In this document: piece after piece, positions 1 to 4,476 of the stretch
Numbering within the stretch: position 1 is the stretch's first letter
How the letters are laid out: every line of letters starts with the position of its first letter
Assembly: GCA_002498985.1 (NCBI GenBank)
Contig: DAJO01000063.1
Span: forward strand, 1 to 14,004
Reading direction: 5' to 3'
Length of the DNA: 14,004 nucleotides
Source of the DNA: Euryarchaeota archaeon UBA257
GTDB lineage: Archaea > Thermoplasmatota > Poseidoniia > Poseidoniales > Thalassarchaeaceae
Position numbers and translations under genes: made by a program
Notes under the pieces: generated by a model
What the model was told of the DNA's origin: nothing
Databases searched by the model: none
The model's input: the letters and a program-made list of their open reading frames with translations, nothing else

Positions 1-836
1 CCATAATGGGTTTCCATAGCTTTTGATGAGGACATACCGTAGAATGATTTGTACATTTTCCCATTCTTTCCTTCTACTAATTCGCCACCAGATTCATCAT
101 GGCCTGCAAACATACCTCCAAGCATTACAAAATCTGCCCCCGCAGCGAATGCCTTTGCCACATGTCCTGGTGATGAACAACCTCCATCTGCCATTACATG
201 CCCTCCAAGACCATGTGCAGCATCAGCGCATTCAGCAATGGCACTAAGTTGGGGGTAGCCAACTCCTGCTACTTTCCTAGTAGTACATACAGAACCAGGA
301 CCTATCCCAACTTTGACAACATCTGCGCCAGCAAGAATTAGAGCTTCAGTCATTTCTCTAGTGGCGACATTACCTGCAATGATTATTTTTTCAGGAAAAT
401 TCTCTCTAGTAGTTCTCACGAAATCTAGAAAAACTTCTCTATAACCGTTTGCAACATCAATACAAATAAATTTAATTTTTTCATTGGTTGCCATTTTTCT
501 TTTTAGCAATGTCAGACTTTCTTCTGTAGAACCGCATGTAGCAGCAATGAAGTTTGGGTCAACGCCATCATCCCAAGCTGCAGCATATTCTCTAGTTGCA
601 TAGAATTTTTGTAGACATGTAATCATTTTATGTTGTTGTAAAATTTTAGATATTGAAAACAATCCAGTGGTATCCATATTCGCAGCAACAATTGGCACGC
701 CGGACCAAGTTGTACTGGAGTGCCTAAATTTAAATTCTCTCTCTAATGTGACATCTGATCTAGAAACCAGTGTACTGCGCTTAGGTCTTATTAGTACATC
801 TTCAAAGGTTAGCTTAACATCTTGCTCTACACGCAT
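1..836 (-). CDS. guaC: GMP reductase, C-terminus cut by window edge
   Basis: NADPH-dependent conversion of GMP to IMP plus ammonia, a purine salvage step in the cytosol. I translated the minus strand from the ATG at 836-834; it stays open to base 1, giving 278 complete residues of a family usually near 345. The N-terminus (MRVEQDVKLTFEDVLIRPKR), the AANMDT loop near residues 51-56, CIDVANGY near 125-132, the catalytic-loop segment GIGPGSVCTTR with Cys184, and DFVMLGGMFAGHDESGG all follow the bacterial/eukaryotic GuaC pattern very closely. No CBS-domain insertion is present where IMP dehydrogenase would have one, and the region after the catalytic Cys (GVGYPQLSAIAECADAAHGL) is GuaC-like, so GuaB is rejected. 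AGGT lies 4 nt before the ATG as a possible ribosome binding site. A TATA-like box lies at 882-889. The active site is intact; only the C-terminal part lies outside the window. Confidence 0.95.
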   Translation of the reverse strand, partial: MRVEQDVKLTFEDVLIRPKRSTLVSRSDVTLEREFKFRHSSTTWSGVPIVAANMDTTGLFSISKILQQHKMITCLQKFYATREYAAAWDDGVDPNFIAATCGSTEESLTLLKRKMATNEKIKFICIDVANGYREVFLDFVRTTRENFPEKIIIAGNVATREMTEALILAGADVVKVGIGPGSVCTTRKVAGVGYPQLSAIAECADAAHGLGGHVMADGGCSSPGHVAKAFAAGADFVMLGGMFAGHDESGGELVEGKNGKMYKSFYGMSSSKAMETHY

Positions 837-881
837 TCGAACCTTATTACGCCAATGAAGGGGTGCTTAAGACTATTATTG

Positions 882-889
882 TATATTAA
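882..889 (-). promoter_or_regulatory. TATA-like box for guaC
   Basis: Read on the minus strand this is TTAATATA, about 49 nt upstream of the guaC ATG. That would put an archaeal transcription start about 25 nt downstream, near 859, with a leader of about 23 nt containing the AGGT ribosome binding site. It lies only about ten bases beyond the 3' end of the tRNA-Glu gene on the same strand, so readthrough from the tRNA is also possible. Inferred from spacing only. Confidence 0.4.
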
Positions 890-899
890 AGAGTTTTTT

Positions 900-975
900 T
901 GGTGCTCGTGCCGGGATTTGAACCCGGGTCGAAGCCTCGAGAGGGCTTCATGATGGACCACTACACTACACGAGC
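900..975 (-). tRNA. tRNA-Glu (anticodon CTC), CCA encoded
   Basis: The minus strand folds as a full cloverleaf. The acceptor arm GCTCGTG (975-969) pairs over seven bases with CACGAGC (910-904). The D arm GTGT-AGTGGTCC resembles archaeal tRNA-Glu. The anticodon stem AAGCC/GGCTT encloses the seven-base loop CTCTCGA, placing CTC at positions 34-36, which reads GAG. The T arm is CCGGG-TTCAAAT-CCCGG. The discriminator is A (903), followed by an encoded CCA (902-900). No intron is seen. A TATA-like element lies about 28 nt upstream at 1000-1007. The 3' flank on the minus strand begins with seven A residues after CCA and has no clear T-tract terminator. Confidence 0.95.
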
Positions 976-999
976 CTTGTAAGTCGTCGAGTTTACTTT

Positions 1000-1007
1000 C
1001 ATTTAAG
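1000..1007 (-). promoter_or_regulatory. TATA-like box for tRNA-Glu
   Basis: The minus strand reads CTTAAATG centred about 28 nt before the first base of the tRNA-Glu gene, the spacing expected of an archaeal box A. The match is to an A/T-rich element, not a strict consensus, so this is a positional inference. Confidence 0.35.
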
Positions 1008-1026
1008 AAAAGAGTGGCTTGAGAAG

Positions 1027-1033
1027 TATAATA
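1027..1033 (+). promoter_or_regulatory. TATA-like box for the 1071-1627 operon
   Basis: TATAATA lies about 41 nt before the ATG at 1071, so transcription would start near 1055 with a leader of about 15 nt. The stretch after it contains a short tandem of CTTTCA-like hexamers (1041-1057). This box and the tRNA-Glu box at 1000-1007 form a compact divergent promoter region. Confidence 0.4.
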
Positions 1034-1070
1034 CAACAGTTTCACTTTCACTTTCAGTTAGGCCCCTCTA

Positions 1071-1379
1071 ATGTTTATTCATATGCTAAAGTTCAAACCA
1101 CGAACTATGAGCATGAGTATGAATAGACAACCATCAGTGATTTACAGGAAAAAACCAGAGCCATGTAAAATAGTAACTTTTTCTAGTCTAAATAAAACTA
1201 ATTCTGGTGATAAAAAATCAGTCAATGAGGCAATAGTCAATTTCGATGGAAATATTTCATCGGATTCATGGATGCCGATCTCAATTAAATCAAAGAACAT
1301 TGAAGTTAGTACTACTGGATGGAACGGATTGGTAACGAGATACAACCAATCAAAGTTAGAAATAGTTGAGGTGGCTTAA
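1071..1379 (+). CDS. Hypothetical protein, first gene of a two-gene operon
   Basis: A 102-residue protein that I do not recognise. It has no signal peptide or membrane segment and only one cysteine (residue 32). It is polar and basic in its first half (RKKPEP around 26-31), with beta-type hydrophobic alternation towards the C-terminus (IEVSTTGWNGLVTRY, then LEIVEV). The ATG at 1071 is the first in frame; the ATG at 1083 (MLKFKPRT) is an alternative start, and neither has a strong ribosome binding site. The stop codon TAA overlaps the ATG of the next gene (TAATG at 1377-1381), so the two are translationally coupled, and the partner looks DNA-binding. Evidence that it is real: the operon structure, the TATA-like box and the ribosome binding site of the next gene embedded in its last codons. 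The longest antisense frame in the same place is less convincing. Confidence 0.7.
   Translation: MFIHMLKFKPRTMSMSMNRQPSVIYRKKPEPCKIVTFSSLNKTNSGDKKSVNEAIVNFDGNISSDSWMPISIKSKNIEVSTTGWNGLVTRYNQSKLEIVEVA
1368..1373 (+). promoter_or_regulatory. Ribosome binding site GAGGTG within the upstream gene
   Basis: GAGGTG matches the archaeal Shine-Dalgarno core (GGAGGTGAT) and is followed by a 5-nt spacer and the ATG at 1379. It fixes the start of the winged-helix gene and shows that translation of this gene depends on an internal site in the preceding reading frame. Confidence 0.65.
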
Positions 1380-1627
1380 TGTCAAAAACAAGTCGTTTAA
1401 GGAATGAAGTTGAAACATACCTTAATGAAAATAACTCCGCTAATACGGTTGAAATATTTGACCATTTGAATAGTCGTTTTAAGTGGGGAGCTACTATGAA
1501 TCAGGTCGGCAATATATTGGCTAAAGATAATAGGTTTGAGAAAATAGGTCATGTTCGAGGGCAATTTAGAGGTAGTACATATACGGTCTGTATATGGTCA
1601 CTAAGCGCTCAAATCGTGACTGTATGA
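1379..1627 (+). CDS. Small winged-helix-like DNA-binding protein (putative)
   Basis: An 82-residue protein. Residues about 5-75 read as a compact winged-helix fold: helix 1 (RLRNEVETYLNEN), helix 2 (TVEIFDHLNSRFKWG), a possible recognition helix (TMNQVGNILAKDNRF) and a wing-like strand pair (EKIGHVRGQFRGSTYTVCIW). The arrangement recalls short HTH modules such as HARE-HTH, but I cannot assign a family with certainty. A strong ribosome binding site, GAGGTG at 1368-1373, sits 5 nt before the ATG, inside the end of the upstream gene. The start overlaps the upstream stop by one base. A likely role is transcriptional regulation or chromosome-associated DNA binding together with the upstream protein; this is inference. 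Confidence 0.75.
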   Translation: MSKTSRLRNEVETYLNENNSANTVEIFDHLNSRFKWGATMNQVGNILAKDNRFEKIGHVRGQFRGSTYTVCIWSLSAQIVTV

Positions 1628-1674
1628 ACTCATAACGGGGAAGGACTCAAGTTAGATGACTTGGTAAAATCATC

Positions 1675-2577
1675 ATGAGTGTGCGGTCTAGTGTTGGTTC
1701 ATGGTTTACATTATTCCGATTTGGTAATTCTTTAACTGGCCTCATAGGGGTAATTTTTGGTTCATTGTTAGCCTTAGATCAAATACCAAGGGGGGATTTA
1801 GCATCTATAACCATTCTACATGGGTTATCTGTTTGGGCATTTATGTGCTCTTGGAATGCATTAAATGACATTTTAGATGTTGAGATTGATAAATTAAATC
1901 AACCCAATCGGCCACTTCCTAGTGGGGATATTTCTCTTAATAATGCTAAATTTCTAACCGCTATTTTAATGTGTTTTTCATTATTCTGTTTAGTTTATGC
2001 AGGTTATATATCATCTTCAATCGAAGATGGTTTTGAAAACTGGGCTCCATCAATCTTGATATGGTTACTTGCTATTTTTCTTCTTACTAATTATGAATCC
2101 TCAAGTAATTATAGTTTAAAACTTAAAGATAGAGGTTTACCTGGTAATTTTGCAATTAGTTTATCCGTAGGGATGGTAATTTTATTTGGAGCAGCGGGTG
2201 TTTTTGAGCCTACTGAACCTCGTGTTCTTTCATTATTCTTTATTGGAATTTCATATAATTTAGCCAGAGAGATAGTAAAGGATATCGAAGATATGGAAGG
2301 AGATGAGGGTAGAAATACCCTTGCTATGAGAATAGGTGTAGAAAAAGCTAGAGTCCTAGCGTGGATGATATTGTTATTAACAATGGTTTCAATATTAGCG
2401 CCATTCGCATTAGAAATATTCCCTGCGAGTCATCTACTATTGATAATTCCAGGACTGATGACTATATTCTTAGTAAAGAGAAAGTTAGCATATGCTGAAG
2501 ATCGTAATGCTCAGAAATTGATTAAAAAATCTTTACAATTGACCCTATTAGGATTTATAGTCAGTTCATTAATATAA
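1675..2577 (+). CDS. UbiA-family prenyltransferase, probably DGGGP synthase
   Basis: An integral membrane prenyltransferase of 300 residues. In archaea the closest functional group is digeranylgeranylglyceryl phosphate synthase, which adds the second geranylgeranyl chain to GGGP during ether-lipid synthesis. Both aspartate-rich Mg-diphosphate motifs are present: NDILDVEID at 64-72, followed by NQPNRPLPSG, and KDIEDMEGD at 202-210, in the context REIVKDIEDMEGDEGRNTLA. Between them lies YSLKLKDRGLPGN (146-158), typical of the archaeal UbiA group. Hydrophobic segments occur near 20-35, 48-63, 93-111, 126-139, 160-176, 184-197, 226-246, 250-264 and 287-300, in line with nine helices. The ATG at 1675 lacks an obvious ribosome binding site; GTG at 1681 is an alternative. 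The stop overlaps the convergent ornithine carbamoyltransferase gene by 9 nt. Other UbiA substrates (chlorophyll, heme or quinone type) cannot be excluded by sequence alone. Confidence 0.88.
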   Translation: MSVRSSVGSWFTLFRFGNSLTGLIGVIFGSLLALDQIPRGDLASITILHGLSVWAFMCSWNALNDILDVEIDKLNQPNRPLPSGDISLNNAKFLTAILMCFSLFCLVYAGYISSSIEDGFENWAPSILIWLLAIFLLTNYESSSNYSLKLKDRGLPGNFAISLSVGMVILFGAAGVFEPTEPRVLSLFFIGISYNLAREIVKDIEDMEGDEGRNTLAMRIGVEKARVLAWMILLLTMVSILAPFALEIFPASHLLLIIPGLMTIFLVKRKLAYAEDRNAQKLIKKSLQLTLLGFIVSSLI

Positions 2578-3522
2578 ATCTCTATATGCTTCCCAAGCAA
2601 TAGGGTTACACATGTATGTCAGAAGTGACATCTGAGCCCACATTCTGTTCTCTGCTTGGTCGAAAACAATGCTATTTTTTGAATCAATAACTCCGTCAGT
2701 TACTTCTTCACCTCTATGGGCTGGTAAACAATGCATAAACAAATAATTATCATTTGCATTTGAAACAAGTTCTTCATTTACTTGGAATCCTTGGAACGCT
2801 TCAAATTTATTTTCTAAATGCTCTTCACCCATCGAAACAAAAATATCTGTATAAATAACTCCTGCATCACTTACTGCTTCAATTGGATCATTTGTTGCAA
2901 CTACTTTTGCTCCTGTTTTATTACCAATTTCTACGGCTCTATCAACCACTTCCTGATTAGGTTCCATTCCTTCGGGTGTCGCATATTTCACATCATGACC
3001 TAGGATGACGCCAGCAAGCAATAAATCATGAAGGACGTTATTCCCGTCACCTACCCATGAAATATGTCCGTTTAGATCTTTTTTATTCTCTGTTATAGCC
3101 ATTAGGTCTGCAGCTGCTTGGCATGGATGGTGCATATCTGATAATGCATTAATTACTGGTACGGATGCACTCTCTGCTAGTAATTGCGCGTCAGAATGTT
3201 TGAAACATCTGTAAGTGATACCGTCTAGGTATCTAGATAGTACTGCGGCTGTGTCTGAAACAGACTCACTTTTTCCTAATTGAATATCATTAGATAATAA
3301 TGTTAGAGGTTGACCTCCTAATTTATTCACTCCTACCTCGAATGAAACTCTTGTTCTAGTAGATGGTTTTTCATATATTGAACCAATTGTCATTCCTTCC
3401 AAAGGCTTGAATCCATCAGCCATTTCATCATCATTTTTTAGGTTGATTGCCCAATTAATTATTTCTGGCAAATCATCCTTAAAATCATCAATAGCCATTA
3501 AATCTTTTTTTTCATAGTTCAT
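2569..3522 (-). CDS. argF: Ornithine carbamoyltransferase
   Basis: Catalyses carbamoyl phosphate plus ornithine to citrulline in arginine biosynthesis. The 317-residue length from the chosen start is typical. The carbamoyl phosphate loop STRTR is at 54-58, HPCQ at 132-135, the ornithine-binding SMG at 230-232 and HCLPAHRG from 264. The frame stays open upstream to an ATG at 3597, but the start at 3522 is preferred: the product MNYEKKDLM begins where the family begins, and an AAGGAGAT ribosome binding site precedes it by 7 nt. The start then overlaps the end of the GPN-loop GTPase gene by 11 nt, so the two are co-transcribed. There is no functional link between them that I know of. The 3' end runs into the convergent prenyltransferase gene by 9 nt. 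All key residues are present. Confidence 0.96.
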   Translation of the reverse strand: MNYEKKDLMAIDDFKDDLPEIINWAINLKNDDEMADGFKPLEGMTIGSIYEKPSTRTRVSFEVGVNKLGGQPLTLLSNDIQLGKSESVSDTAAVLSRYLDGITYRCFKHSDAQLLAESASVPVINALSDMHHPCQAAADLMAITENKKDLNGHISWVGDGNNVLHDLLLAGVILGHDVKYATPEGMEPNQEVVDRAVEIGNKTGAKVVATNDPIEAVSDAGVIYTDIFVSMGEEHLENKFEAFQGFQVNEELVSNANDNYLFMHCLPAHRGEEVTDGVIDSKNSIVFDQAENRMWAQMSLLTYMCNPIAWEAYRDLY

Positions 3523-4354
3523 GTTCAATATCTCCTTGAAAACCATCTCTCGAGTCTGCCATGCCTCCGAAGAGAGATTGTGCGAATGTGAGCACATCTG
3601 CTAATCCATCCTCTTCTTCGCTGGATAAAGGTATTAATCCTGGTTGAATTGATGCATGTTGCATCATTCTTAGTTGCCCTATTGCAAATTCTGCTCTTTG
3701 CCCTGTATGTGCTTGATCAAGGCTGTGAGCAGCAGATTCTTCGTATAGAGCCGCTTCTAAAACATCTAGGTTTTCACCCCATTCGATGATTTTCTCTAAT
3801 ATTTCAGGTTCTAGTAAATCGGACTTTGATAGAAAATTTGCTGTAGGTAGGCCTAATCTAAAATGTACTATAGAGGACAATAACATTTGTGACACAAATC
3901 CGCTTGGGGTTTGTGACAACATTGGGTCGAATAGAAATATCAAACAAGCTCTTCCTTGCCCTATTACTTGCACTAGGTGACTAGAGGCTTCTCTAAATGC
4001 AAAAAGTTCAACTTGACCTGGTGTGTCGACAACTAAAATATCTCCTGAGATGCCTTCTATTTCCTCAAAGACATCTTCTGCCTGAGCTGCCACAAGGTCT
4101 GCTGCAAGTATTTGTGCACCATTTGGACCTAAGTCATATTCAGACATAACATCTGATAGAGAGATTAAATCTCGCACATCAAATTCTGGATCATAATGTA
4201 CTCTCTCTGCCCCTGGGTCTAGATTAATAGTTAGAGCATCTACTTCTAGAAATCTTGCCCAGCGTTGGAAAGCAGTAACCAAAGAACTCTTTCCAGCACC
4301 CGCAGTACCAACGACAAAGATTACTGGTGGGGCTGTCGCGTCTTGAGCACTCAT
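3512..4354 (-). CDS. GPN-loop GTPase
   Basis: A 280-residue P-loop GTPase of the GPN family, found in archaea and eukaryotes; eukaryotic members act in RNA polymerase assembly and nuclear import, while the archaeal role is less clear. The P-loop GTAGAGKS is at 16-23, the diagnostic Gly-Pro-Asn insert (LGPNGAQ) at 76-78, the Walker B/switch segment DTPGQVELFAFR from 110 and a G4-like SKSD at 176-179. Members act as homodimers through the GPN loop. The C-terminus (about residues 240-280) is acidic and less conserved. The gene is divergent from the proline-rich gene across about 120 nt and overlaps argF downstream. No strong ribosome binding site precedes the ATG at 4354; an A/T-rich stretch at 4371-4380 could be promoter sequence, but its spacing is poor. 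Confidence 0.93.
   Translation of the reverse strand: MSAQDATAPPVIFVVGTAGAGKSSLVTAFQRWARFLEVDALTINLDPGAERVHYDPEFDVRDLISLSDVMSEYDLGPNGAQILAADLVAAQAEDVFEEIEGISGDILVVDTPGQVELFAFREASSHLVQVIGQGRACLIFLFDPMLSQTPSGFVSQMLLSSIVHFRLGLPTANFLSKSDLLEPEILEKIIEWGENLDVLEAALYEESAAHSLDQAHTGQRAEFAIGQLRMMQHASIQPGLIPLSSEEEDGLADVLTFAQSLFGGMADSRDGFQGDIEHEL
3530..3537 (-). promoter_or_regulatory. Ribosome binding site AAGGAGAT deciding the argF start
   Basis: On the minus strand AAGGAGAT is followed by a 7-nt spacer and the ATG at 3522. It lies inside the last codons of the GPN-loop GTPase gene, which explains translation of argF from an overlapping start and argues against the upstream in-frame ATG at 3597. Confidence 0.75.
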
Positions 4355-4476
4355 GTTGGACCCTGAGACAATTAATTATTCAACCATTCGTATTGTTAAT
4401 GTTTGAATATCTTTGACAAGGAATGATTAAACCAATCTAACCCACGTCTTAGTTCAACTCGCGCGGTGTGTTTGGC
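4355..4476 (+). promoter_or_regulatory. Divergent intergenic region, probable promoters both ways
   Basis: This gap separates the GPN-loop GTPase (minus) from the proline-rich gene (plus) and must hold both promoters. For the plus gene, GATTAAA near 4424-4430 is a candidate TATA element that would give a start near 4453 and a leader of about 24 nt. For the minus gene, AATAATTAAT near 4380-4371 is A/T-rich but only about 21 nt from the ATG. No RNA gene or inverted repeat of note is seen here. Confidence 0.3.

Noticed and set aside
1..836. IMP dehydrogenase (guaB)
   Set aside because: There is no CBS-domain insertion, and the sequence around and after the catalytic cysteine follows GMP reductase closely.
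827..1051. 74-residue minus-strand frame across the tRNA-Glu gene
   Set aside because: It reads through a well-folded tRNA gene and the promoter regions on either side.
3523..3597. Longer N-terminus for ornithine carbamoyltransferase from the ATG at 3597
   Set aside because: The extra 25 residues lie in the GPN-loop GTPase coding region and do not fit the family; a strong ribosome binding site precedes the ATG at 3522.
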